13,574 bases of DNA from assembly GCA_034436375.1 (NCBI GenBank), contig DAOTVS010000109.1:1-13574 (forward strand), read 5' to 3'. The DNA comes from DAOTVS01 sp034436375 (GTDB lineage Bacteria > Chloroflexota > Anaerolineae > SpSt-313). Below, in pieces: positions 6,761-12,362 of this stretch (position 1 is its first letter; every line of letters begins with the position of its first letter). Position numbers and translations under genes: made by a program. The notes below the pieces were generated by a model that made no database searches, was not told the DNA's origin, and was given only the letters and a program-made list of their open reading frames with translations.

Positions 6761-7747
6761 CTAACCCCCGATCCGCGATATTCGCTTGCTCATGGCCAGG
6801 CCCTCGCCCGTGCCCATGTGGTGCCCGGCAGGCTTGGCGCGGATCGCCTGCAATATCAGATCACGCAATTCGGCGTCGCTTGCCCCGCAGCGCAGCGGCC
6901 CGCGCAGGTCAAAGGACTGCTCCGCGGCCAGGCAGGGCAAAAGCTGTCCATGGGCCGTCAGGCGCAGACGGTTGCAGCGGCTGCAAAAATGCTCGCTGAG
7001 CGGGCTGATGAAACCGATTGACCCACTCGCGCCCGGGATCTGCCAGTACTGCGCGGGCCCGGCCCCTGGCTCTGTCACTGCCTGCAAGGGGCCGAACACC
7101 TTCTCTATGCGCGCCCGGGTTTCGGCCGAGGCGACAAAGTGATCGCGCGCCCAGAGTGGATCGGCGCCCAGGGGCATGACCTCGATGAAGCGCACGTGCC
7201 AGCCATCCTCGACCGTGCGCCGGGCCAGGTCGGCCGCCTCGTCGTCGTTCAGCCCACGAATGACCACGGTATTGATCTTGATGGGCGCCAACCCCGCCCG
7301 CCTGGCGGCCGCCAGCCCTTCCAGCACATCCTCGAGTCGGCCCCATCGTGTCATGGCGTGGAAGCGCTCGGGCCGCAGAGAATCGAGGCTGACGTTGACC
7401 CGCTTCAGCCCCGCCAGCGCCAACCGGCCGGCCATCTCGGGCAGAAGCGTGCCATTGGTGGTCATGGCCAGGTCGCTCACCCCGGGGATTCCCGCCAGCA
7501 TCGCTACCAGCTGCTCAGCGCCCTTGCGAGCGAGGGGCTCACCCCCAGAGATGCGCAACTTGCTCACACCGATACCGGCCATGATGCGCGCCAGACGTGC
7601 AATCTCTTCGTAGCGCAAGATTTGCTCGTGATCCAGGGGCGGCACGCCCTCTTCAGGCATACAATAGATGCAGCGCAGGTTGCAGCGATCCGTAATCGAG
7701 ATGCGCAGGTAATCAATAGGGCGATTGTGGGAATCGCAGTATGTCAT
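6761..7747 (-). CDS. moaA: GTP 3',8-cyclase MoaA (radical SAM)
   Basis: The 328-aa protein catalyses the first step of molybdenum cofactor synthesis, the radical-SAM cyclisation of GTP. The N-terminal cluster motif CNLRCIYC supplies C22, C26 and C29. RISGGEPL (65-72) is the SAM-contacting segment, with MTTNGT and NVSLDSL following. The C-terminal second 4Fe-4S cluster is C255-x2-C258-x13-C272 (FCSRCNRLRLTAHG). The protein ends in the conserved Gly-Gly (SRIGG) that is required for activity in this family. ATG 7747 follows GAGG by 7 nt, with that Shine-Dalgarno inside a hairpin. It heads a pair with the MOSC gene and works with the MoaC encoded nearby. Identification is certain. Confidence 0.98.
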   Translation of the reverse strand: MTYCDSHNRPIDYLRISITDRCNLRCIYCMPEEGVPPLDHEQILRYEEIARLARIMAGIGVSKLRISGGEPLARKGAEQLVAMLAGIPGVSDLAMTTNGTLLPEMAGRLALAGLKRVNVSLDSLRPERFHAMTRWGRLEDVLEGLAAARRAGLAPIKINTVVIRGLNDDEAADLARRTVEDGWHVRFIEVMPLGADPLWARDHFVASAETRARIEKVFGPLQAVTEPGAGPAQYWQIPGASGSIGFISPLSEHFCSRCNRLRLTAHGQLLPCLAAEQSFDLRGPLRCGASDAELRDLILQAIRAKPAGHHMGTGEGLAMSKRISRIGG

Positions 7748-7880
7748 CTGCTGACCTCACCGAAATGAGGAGAACCGGCTCTTCCACCAGCGCAAGCTGG
7801 CGATACGACGCGAAGCAGATGCGATTGCGCCTTGAAAGAAGAGGCGCTATCCGTATATGCTCCTGGGGCGCGGCCCTGCG
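7748..7880 (-). promoter_or_regulatory. Structured moaA leader with Shine-Dalgarno-covering hairpin
   Basis: Minus-strand helices: ATACGG/TCGTAT (7856-7851 with 7808-7803) encloses GCGCCT/AGGCGC (7847-7842 with 7832-7827). Next comes CCAGC-TTGC-GCTGG (7800-7787). Then CCTCA-TTTCGG-TGAGG (7770-7755), whose 3' arm contains the GAGG Shine-Dalgarno 7 nt before the ATG. This layout would allow control at translation initiation. moaA genes in other bacteria are preceded by the Moco RNA motif, but I cannot match its conserved bases here, so the class is open. Confidence 0.42.
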
Positions 7881-7885
7881 AAAGC

Positions 7886-7894
7886 AGTATAGCA
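7886..7894 (-). promoter_or_regulatory. moaA promoter (extended -10)
   Basis: TGC followed by TATACT (7891-7886, minus strand) forms an extended -10 element. No good -35 is found 16-18 nt upstream. Predicted transcription start is near 7879. Confidence 0.55.
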
Positions 7895-7936
7895 CAACTT
7901 TGCCTCGCAGACCAGCCTATGGCCGGGTAGCGCCCT

Positions 7937-8085
7937 CTAGGTCGTGTTTGCAAACCGTCGTAGCCTAGGGCCTTGTGCCCGTTTTACCTCACTATGCGGC
8001 AAAGTACTCTTTGCCTCATGGCGCCAGTCTCGCCGCTTACGGCGCCCACAAGGGGCTATGCTACGGGTTTGCAAACACAACCTAG
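7937..8085. mobile_element. MITE-like inverted-repeat element with CTAG flanks
   Basis: Two arms of about 43-45 bp (7937-7981 and 8043-8085) are inverted copies with only a few differences. Both begin CTAGGT(C/T)GTGTTTGCAAACC and continue with CGTAGC and CTTGTG blocks. The centre holds GGCAAAG-TACT-CTTTGCC and a pair of GGCGCC blocks, so nearly the whole element folds on itself. CTAG at both ends (7937-7940, 8082-8085) looks like a target duplication, leaving a 141-bp body without coding capacity. CTAG targets are known for some IS5-family elements, but the parent transposon is not in this window. Confidence 0.68.
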
Positions 8086-8089
8086 CCTA

Positions 8090-8118
8090 TTGACGCGGGC
8101 CCGCCGAGGGTTTAGAAT
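8090..8118 (+). promoter_or_regulatory. Promoter of the ABC ATPase gene
   Basis: TTGACG (8090-8095) and TAGAAT (8113-8118) are spaced by 17 nt. The -35 begins only 4 bp after the right end of the MITE-like element. The predicted start near 8125 gives a leader of about 58 nt. Confidence 0.7.
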
Positions 8119-8182
8119 GTGTATAGTGCCCAATATCCTGTAAGCCATCGTGTATGCCGCAGGTTGCCTGCAGGAGGGTCCG

Positions 8183-8875
8183 ATGATCAGCCTTCAGGAT
8201 GTGACCAAGGTTTACCGCATGGGCCAGGTGCAGGTGCCGGCGCTGCGGGGAGTCTCCCTCTTTGTCGGGGCGGGCGAGTGGGTGGCCATCATGGGGCCCT
8301 CGGGCTCGGGCAAGTCTACCCTCATGAACATCATCGGCTGCCTCGACACGCCTACCTCCGGCAAGTATCTCCTCGACGGCGTGGACGTCGGCGCCCTCAA
8401 CGACAACGGCCTGGCCGAGATCCGCAACCGCAAGCTCGGCTTTGTCTTCCAGTCCTACAACCTGCTGGCCCGCACCAGCGCCCTGGACAATGTGGAGCTG
8501 CCTCTCATCTATGCCGGGGGCGCGAACCGGCGGCGCCGGGCAGAAGAGGCCCTGAGGCGGGTGGGCCTGGTGGACCGCGTGCACCACCGGCCCAATCAGC
8601 TCTCGGGCGGCGAGCAGCAGCGGGTGGCCATCGCACGCGCCCTGGTCAACAACCCCTCCGTCCTTCTGGCCGATGAGCCGACCGGCAACCTCGACTCGCA
8701 TTCCGGCGCCGAGATCATCGAGATCTTGCGCCGCCTGCACGCCCAGGGTCTGACCATCGTCCTCGTGACCCACGATCCGGGGATTGCCGCCTGCACGCAG
8801 CGCATCGTCCGCCTGCACGATGGCGAGATCGTCGCCGACGAGCGCACCCAGCAGGAAGCCTGCGCGCTGCCCTAG
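8183..8875 (+). CDS. ABC transporter ATP-binding protein, MacB/LolD type
   Basis: A complete 230-aa ATPase subunit: Walker A GPSGSGKS (38-45), Q-loop Gln90 (FVFQSYNLL), signature LSGGEQQ (140-146), Walker B LLADEP (161-166) with the TGNLDS D-loop, and switch His197. Length and motifs (MNIIGCLD, FQSYNLL, DEPTGNLDS) fit the MacB/LolD family, which powers lipoprotein release or macrolide/peptide export together with FtsX-like permeases. The start is ATG 8183, with AGGAGG 5 nt upstream; an upstream in-frame GTG at 8150 lies before the Shine-Dalgarno and is rejected. No permease follows: the gene is succeeded by a palindromic element and gene fragments. The transported substrate cannot be told. 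Confidence 0.94.
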   Translation: MISLQDVTKVYRMGQVQVPALRGVSLFVGAGEWVAIMGPSGSGKSTLMNIIGCLDTPTSGKYLLDGVDVGALNDNGLAEIRNRKLGFVFQSYNLLARTSALDNVELPLIYAGGANRRRRAEEALRRVGLVDRVHHRPNQLSGGEQQRVAIARALVNNPSVLLADEPTGNLDSHSGAEIIEILRRLHAQGLTIVLVTHDPGIAACTQRIVRLHDGEIVADERTQQEACALP

Positions 8876-8910
8876 CTAGCTGCCCGCAGGAGCCACATTG
8901 GCGCCGTCTG

Positions 8911-9016
8911 GAGTCCCCAGCTTGGGCGTCCTGGCGTTGCCAGGGTGCGTCCCTCGCGCTATCCGGAGCGCCTTGCTCCAAAGCTAGGCAGAGACGCCCC
9001 AGCAAGCTGGGGGCTC
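8911..9016. repeat. Palindromic element downstream of the ABC ATPase gene
   Basis: The ends are imperfect inverted repeats: GAGTCCCCAGCTTGGGCGTC (8911-8930) against the complement of GACGCCCC...GGGGGCTC (8993-9016), with a 4-bp indel. Inside are CTGGC-GTT-GCCAG, GGAGC-GCCTT-GCTCC and CCCCAGC-AA-GCTGGGG hairpins. It could be a small MITE/REP-like element or an elaborate transcript end for the ABC gene. Confidence 0.45.
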
Positions 9017-9036
9017 AGGACGCGCTTGGGCTGTTT

Positions 9037-9276
9037 TCAAGTCTTCCCTATGCTCAGGGGCTGCCGGCGCGCCAGGATGAGGACTCTGGCTGAGCCGCGC
9101 ACCACGTCGAGCGTGGCCCTGGCCAGGATCCAGGCCGTCACATCGGGCAGCAGGCCATACCTCTCCGTCCAGCTCGTCCCTTCGCCTTTGACTGAGGCCA
9201 GCAGGGCCGGTAGCGTGAGGAGGGCCAGCGCGAGCGCCACTCCCGCCAGCGCCGCGCCCGACGCCCATGCAGATCC
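9037..9276 (-). pseudogene. Possible membrane protein C-terminal fragment
   Basis: The minus frame ending at 9037 contains a hydrophobic helix (GAALAGVALALALLTLPALLA), then GEGTSWTERYGLLPDVTAW and ILARATLDVVRGSARVLILARR. The pattern of a transmembrane helix followed by an ordered, non-repetitive tail looks more like protein than the opposite frames do. There is no start or Shine-Dalgarno, and the reading abuts an amidohydrolase fragment on the other strand. I do not recognise the family. Confidence 0.28.
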
Positions 9277-9280
9277 TCGT

Positions 9281-9424
9281 CGCGGCGCGCACCTGGGTGC
9301 CCTCGAGTCGGGCAAGATCGCGGACGTGCTGGTGGTGGATGGCGATCCCCTGGCCGGCCTGCAGGCGCTGCAGCAGGTGCGGCTGGTGATCAAGGGGGGA
9401 GAGGTGATCCGGCGCGGGAAATAA
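9281..9424 (+). pseudogene. Amidohydrolase C-terminal remnant
   Basis: The last 47 codons read LGALESGKIADVLVVDGDPLAGL followed by VRLVIKGGEVIRRGK. This is the typical C-terminal beta-sandwich end of imidazolonepropionase-like amidohydrolases (LGxLxxGKxADLxVxDGDPLxD...VxKGGxxx). The metal-binding barrel that should precede it is absent; upstream codons in this frame show no similarity and lie over the opposite-strand membrane fragment. It is a 3' fragment left after deletion or rearrangement. Confidence 0.66.
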
Positions 9425-9547
9425 GCGGGAGACCGCCGGTCCGTGCAGAGATCACCTTTGGGGCGGCGTAACTGTTCAGAGTAGGGCCGGCAAGCGGCTT
9501 CTGGTTATGGTATAGCTAGGGCATGACGATATCTGGAGGTATATCCG

Positions 9548-9610
9548 ATGGGCAGACAGGAGCTTATCGACAGCATCGCCTATTGTGGCCTGGTATGCGG
9601 TAGAGGCTAG
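9548..9610 (+). pseudogene. DUF3795 N-terminal remnant
   Basis: ATG 9548 follows GGAGG with 8 nt spacing and encodes 20 residues with the segment IAYCGLVCG, the characteristic N-terminus of DUF3795 proteins (YCGLxCxxC). A TAG stop follows two codons later, just where the second pair of cysteines is expected, and no frame downstream restores the domain. Short peptide, so moderate confidence. Confidence 0.5.
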
Positions 9611-9689
9611 GTCATACGGCTCCAGAAAAGCGGTGTCGTTGATTGATCTTCCCGGCGCCGCCCATCTTGTGCTTCGAGTGCCATACCAT

Positions 9690-9718
9690 TTGACATCTCA
9701 GACTGGTAATGGTATTAT
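9690..9718 (+). promoter_or_regulatory. Near-consensus promoter of tRNA-Gly, with overlapping inverted repeat
   Basis: TTGACA (9690-9695) and TATTAT (9713-9718) are 17 nt apart. A perfect 8-bp inverted repeat, ATACCATT (9683-9690) and AATGGTAT (9708-9715), brackets the spacer and overlaps both boxes. The tRNA begins about 80 nt downstream of the predicted start. Confidence 0.75.
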
Positions 9719-9804
9719 ATCGTCTGTCCTTACTGTGTAGTCTCGGCCCGCCGCTGAGGATTGCGGCCCGGGTAGTGGGACGCACTGCAGGTAGTAGAAT
9801 ACGG

Positions 9805-9877
9805 GCGGGTGTAGCTCAGCTGGCAGAGCGTCTGCTTCCCAAGCAGAATGTCATGGGTTCGAATCCCACCACCCGCT
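9805..9877 (+). tRNA. tRNA-Gly (anticodon CCC)
   Basis: Full cloverleaf: acceptor GCGGGTG/CACCCGC, D arm GCTC/GAGC, anticodon stem TCTGC/GCAGA with loop TTCCCAA (anticodon CCC, reads GGG), and T loop TTCGAAT. Position 73 is U, as in bacterial tRNA-Gly. The outermost T-stem pair is an A-C mismatch. The 3' CCA is not encoded (TCCT follows). A terminator lies about 40 nt downstream. Confidence 0.96.
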
Positions 9878-9918
9878 CCTGATCCAAGGGTCCAGAAATG
9901 GATCCGTGGCTCAGTTAC

Positions 9919-9948
9919 ACGCCCACCGGCATGCCGGTGGGCGTTTTT
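9919..9948 (+). terminator. Intrinsic terminator after tRNA-Gly
   Basis: An 11-bp perfect stem, ACGCCCACCGG-CATG-CCGGTGGGCGT (9919-9944), runs into TTTTT (9944-9948). It is a classic rho-independent terminator in the right place for the tRNA transcript. Confidence 0.9.
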
Positions 9949-10023
9949 CATGGTGCGCGCAAGCATTGTCCGCCGGCGCCCGCCGATCGCCCCGAAAGAC
10001 ATAACTGCCTTCGCGCTTTTGCC

Positions 10024-10155
10024 ATGCCGGATCCGGTTCTTGAGGTCGACATTCTGCTCAGTAGCCCGCTCCTGATCATCGACGCCAGGTACAAGCTTGA
10101 GGCCGCCCAGGCGGGCCTGTACCGGATGCTGGCCTACTGCCGAGTCCTCTGTCTC
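10024..10155 (+). pseudogene. McrC-like PD-(D/E)xK nuclease fragment
   Basis: About 44 codons read VLEVDILLSSPLLIIDARYK followed by LYRMLAYCRVL. This resembles the catalytic end of McrC-type restriction subunits (PDIxL...LxIDAKYK...DLYQMLAYC), including a D...DAxYK motif. There is no upstream domain or start, and the frame then runs into the 3' end of the opposite gene. It is read as a remnant of a lost restriction system. The similarity is recalled, not searched, so the family call is tentative. Confidence 0.42.
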
Positions 10156-10820
10156 TCACACGCGCCGTTCCACACGCAGCCGCTACAACGGCCCAGGCAC
10201 TGCCTTCCTTCCGGCCCGCCGCCGACGAGCAGCACGAACGACAGCGACTTGGCCGGGACCATCACGTTCTGCTCGGTGAGGTATACACCGATCGCTTCGG
10301 CAGGCAGCAGGGCGAAGAGCATGCGCTGCGCCTCTATAGCCCAGTCTTCCTCGCCGTCGCCAGGGGCCCAGCGGGCAGCGTTGCGCCCGGCGCGCAAGAG
10401 GCTCTCGACGTGCCCGGCCAGCCGGGAGACCGCGAGCGCGCCGATCTGATCGAGGAGATAGGCGTGCGAAAACTCTTGCCTGGCAAAGGCGCGGGCAGCC
10501 TGCGTCTCGAGCAGCGCGCCGATAGTGCAGACGGCGGCGATCAGCGTGTGGACGCCGGAGATATGCTCCGCAGGGATGCCGGGTAGGAGCAGCTTAGCGA
10601 GGCCGGCCGCCTCCATCTCCGCCCAGATGGCCGCGGGTTGCACCAGCACTTTGGCCTCTGCCAGGGCTGCCTCGGCGCGGCTCAGGAGCATTTCAGGTAT
10701 AGGCCGTTTCTGGCTCCCCAATGAACGGCGCAGCATGGCGAGGTCGGGGATGATCTCGGTGACAGCAGGACGCACTATGCCCGACATCGGCTCTGCGCTG
10801 GCATTCGACTCCAAACCCAA
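10134..10820 (-). CDS. Cobalamin-dependent methionine synthase activation-domain-like protein
   Basis: A 228-aa protein resembling stand-alone proteins related to the MetH reactivation domain. The C-terminal part has IGVYLTEQNVMVPAKSLSFVLLVGGG, like the MetH PxKSxS segment, followed by a cysteine cluster C208-x3-C212-x2-C215-x5-C221 (CLGRCSGCVWNGAC). MetH activation domains bind SAM for reductive remethylation of cob(II)alamin; the stand-alone versions are commonly linked to corrinoid methyltransferases, none of which is in this window. The start is uncertain: TTG 10820 has a purine-rich GAGAGGGG about 10-11 nt upstream, while ATG 10787 begins closer to the conserved IIPDLAMLRRSLG but has a poor Shine-Dalgarno. 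A promoter lies just upstream. The last 22 bp overlap the McrC-like fragment on the other strand. Confidence 0.7.
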   Translation of the reverse strand: MGLESNASAEPMSGIVRPAVTEIIPDLAMLRRSLGSQKRPIPEMLLSRAEAALAEAKVLVQPAAIWAEMEAAGLAKLLLPGIPAEHISGVHTLIAAVCTIGALLETQAARAFARQEFSHAYLLDQIGALAVSRLAGHVESLLRAGRNAARWAPGDGEEDWAIEAQRMLFALLPAEAIGVYLTEQNVMVPAKSLSFVLLVGGGPEGRQCLGRCSGCVWNGACERQRTRQ

Positions 10821-10861
10821 GGTCTGCTCGCCCCTCTCAAAACCGCTATGGTGTCTATACC

Positions 10862-10889
10862 ATTATACCGCGCCCGAGGCAGGCAAGAA
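10862..10889 (-). promoter_or_regulatory. Promoter of the MetH-activation-like gene
   Basis: TATAAT (10867-10862) is preceded 16 nt upstream by TTCTTG (10889-10884) on the minus strand. This gives a start near 10855, within the 99-nt gap after the larA-like stop, so this gene can be transcribed independently of the larA-like gene. Confidence 0.55.
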
Positions 10890-10919
10890 GTGCTATTGTT
10901 CCTCCAGGTTACCGGCCGG

Positions 10920-12197
10920 TCAACCAGGGATAGGCAGGGTCTCTGCCGCGCGCGGCAACACGGTGACGGTCGCATCGCGGCCCAACCGGCGGAAGGCGTC
11001 ATCGAGCGCCGCGTCAACGCTCCGGAAGGGCACAAAGCCCAGCTTCCGGGCCGCCTCGTCGCTCAGGCCGCCCGAGACGATGCTCACCTGCCGGCCCTGG
11101 CGCACGTGCGACCAGGCGATGGCCAGGGCGGCGGCCGGAATATCGGCAATCCGGCCGGCAGCGATGGCCGCTTCGATCTCCACGGGCGTCCAGGCGGTGT
11201 ATTCGAGCATCTCGGGGTGCATGACGGAGACGCCCTCCGGGCAGGGGGTGACGATGATCAGGGTGCCCCCGGGGCGGGCGGCCAGCTCAGCCGGGTAGAG
11301 GGCCTTGTGCGCCTGCCAGAACTCGAGGTCGGCAGGGAACGACCCGGCGACGACGATATCGGCAGGGGCGGGGAAGGGCGCCGAAAGCGCCGCCCGCGAA
11401 ACCTCGGCGGCCCGGCGGAAGGCTGCCTGCAGGTCGCCGTAAAAGGCGGCCACTGTCTGCCCCGCTTCGTTCTGGACCGTATTCAGAATGACGTTCACAC
11501 CGGCGCGCCGGGCGACCGCTTCCAGCTCCTGCCGCACCGGGTTCTCCACCTGCCCCAGGTAGCAGGGGCGGGCGCGGGTGCCGAGCAGGTGCGTGGCGCC
11601 GGTGGTCTCGGCGCCCGATACGCCCGGCTGCACGATCTTGGCGCCGCCGGCAAAGCCGGGGATGTGGTGAGGGTAGACGCTGCCAACGCCGATGGAGAGG
11701 TCGGCCTCACACACCAGCCGGTTGATCGAAATCGGCGTGCCGTTGGGGGTTGCGCCCAGGTCCACCAGGTTGCTGCAGTCGCGATAGTCGTGGTTGACGA
11801 TGCGGATGCGGCTGACAACCTGCGGGCCGAACTTGGCAAGGATTTCGCCGTCGGTCATGGCGCGGTGGGTGCCCAGGGCAATGACCAGCGTGATCTGCGC
11901 GTCGGGCAGGCCACCAGCGTTCATCTCGTCCAGCAGCTCGGGCACGATGACAGCTGTGGGCGTGAGCCGGGTGTTATCGTCGGCGATGATGACTGCGTTC
12001 CGTCTTCCCCGCGCCAGGTCGCGCAGCGGGGGCGCCCCGATCGGCTCGGCCAGCGCCCGGCGGACTTCCGCCTGCAGGTCTACCACCGGCGGGTAAGCGG
12101 GCGGCGCAAGAATGGCCAGCAGGTTGCCTGCCGGCACCTCAAAGCTCACTGTGGCCTGCGGTCCATACGGTATGGTGATGACCCCGTCACCCAACAC
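10920..12197 (-). CDS. LarA/DUF2088-family protein (nickel-dependent lactate racemase-like)
   Basis: A 425-aa protein of normal LarA length. LarA enzymes racemise lactate or other 2-hydroxyacids using a nickel-pincer nucleotide covalently bound to a lysine. The residues I recall for Lactiplantibacillus LarA (H108, H174, K184, H200) all appear, at a constant +3 offset: H111 (GTHRAM), H177 (SVYPHHIPGFAGG), K187 (GGAKIVQPG) and H203 (GATH). ADDNTRLTP (72-80) is the cofactor/phosphate-binding segment. The start is GTG 12197, with AGGGAGG 5 nt upstream; TTG 12194 is an alternative, and the open frame back to 12335 lacks support. The cofactor-making larB, larC and larE are not in the window. Many family members act on substrates other than lactate, so the substrate is open. 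Confidence 0.88.
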   Translation of the reverse strand: MLGDGVITIPYGPQATVSFEVPAGNLLAILAPPAYPPVVDLQAEVRRALAEPIGAPPLRDLARGRRNAVIIADDNTRLTPTAVIVPELLDEMNAGGLPDAQITLVIALGTHRAMTDGEILAKFGPQVVSRIRIVNHDYRDCSNLVDLGATPNGTPISINRLVCEADLSIGVGSVYPHHIPGFAGGAKIVQPGVSGAETTGATHLLGTRARPCYLGQVENPVRQELEAVARRAGVNVILNTVQNEAGQTVAAFYGDLQAAFRRAAEVSRAALSAPFPAPADIVVAGSFPADLEFWQAHKALYPAELAARPGGTLIIVTPCPEGVSVMHPEMLEYTAWTPVEIEAAIAAGRIADIPAAALAIAWSHVRQGRQVSIVSGGLSDEAARKLGFVPFRSVDAALDDAFRRLGRDATVTVLPRAAETLPIPG

Positions 12198-12281
12198 TCC
12201 GACCTCCCTAACGACAACGTACGATGAAAACGCCCTTCGGCTTCCGGGCATCATGCTCCGCATGCGGCCGGAACAGGCCTT

Positions 12282-12287
12282 CTTATA
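12282..12287 (-). promoter_or_regulatory. Possible -10 box upstream of the larA-like gene
   Basis: TATAAG (12287-12282, minus strand) lies about 85 nt before the GTG start, in the 165-nt gap after radA. No matching -35 box is present at normal spacing, so this is tentative. Confidence 0.25.
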
Positions 12288-12362
12288 CGGTGTCTGGGAT
12301 AAGGCCGGGCTTGGGCGGAGCGGACCAGCCGGCAATTGCCCGGAAGGGCGCTGGCGCTATTC

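Noticed and set aside
8150..8182. GTG start at 8150 for the ABC ATPase
   Set aside because: It places the start upstream of the AGGAGG at 8172-8177, which is ideally spaced for ATG 8183. The added 11 residues are not part of the family's fold.
9730..10002. Minus-strand 90-codon open frame containing GIRTHDILLGKQTLCQLSYTRP
   Set aside because: This is the familiar spurious translation of the reverse strand of a tRNA gene. The tRNA-Gly cloverleaf explains it.
10848..12227. Plus-strand 459-codon open frame
   Set aside because: It mirrors the larA-like gene on the opposite strand, is rich in Gly/Arg/Asp/Val without any recognisable fold, and has no ribosome-binding site. The LarA motifs are clear on the minus strand.
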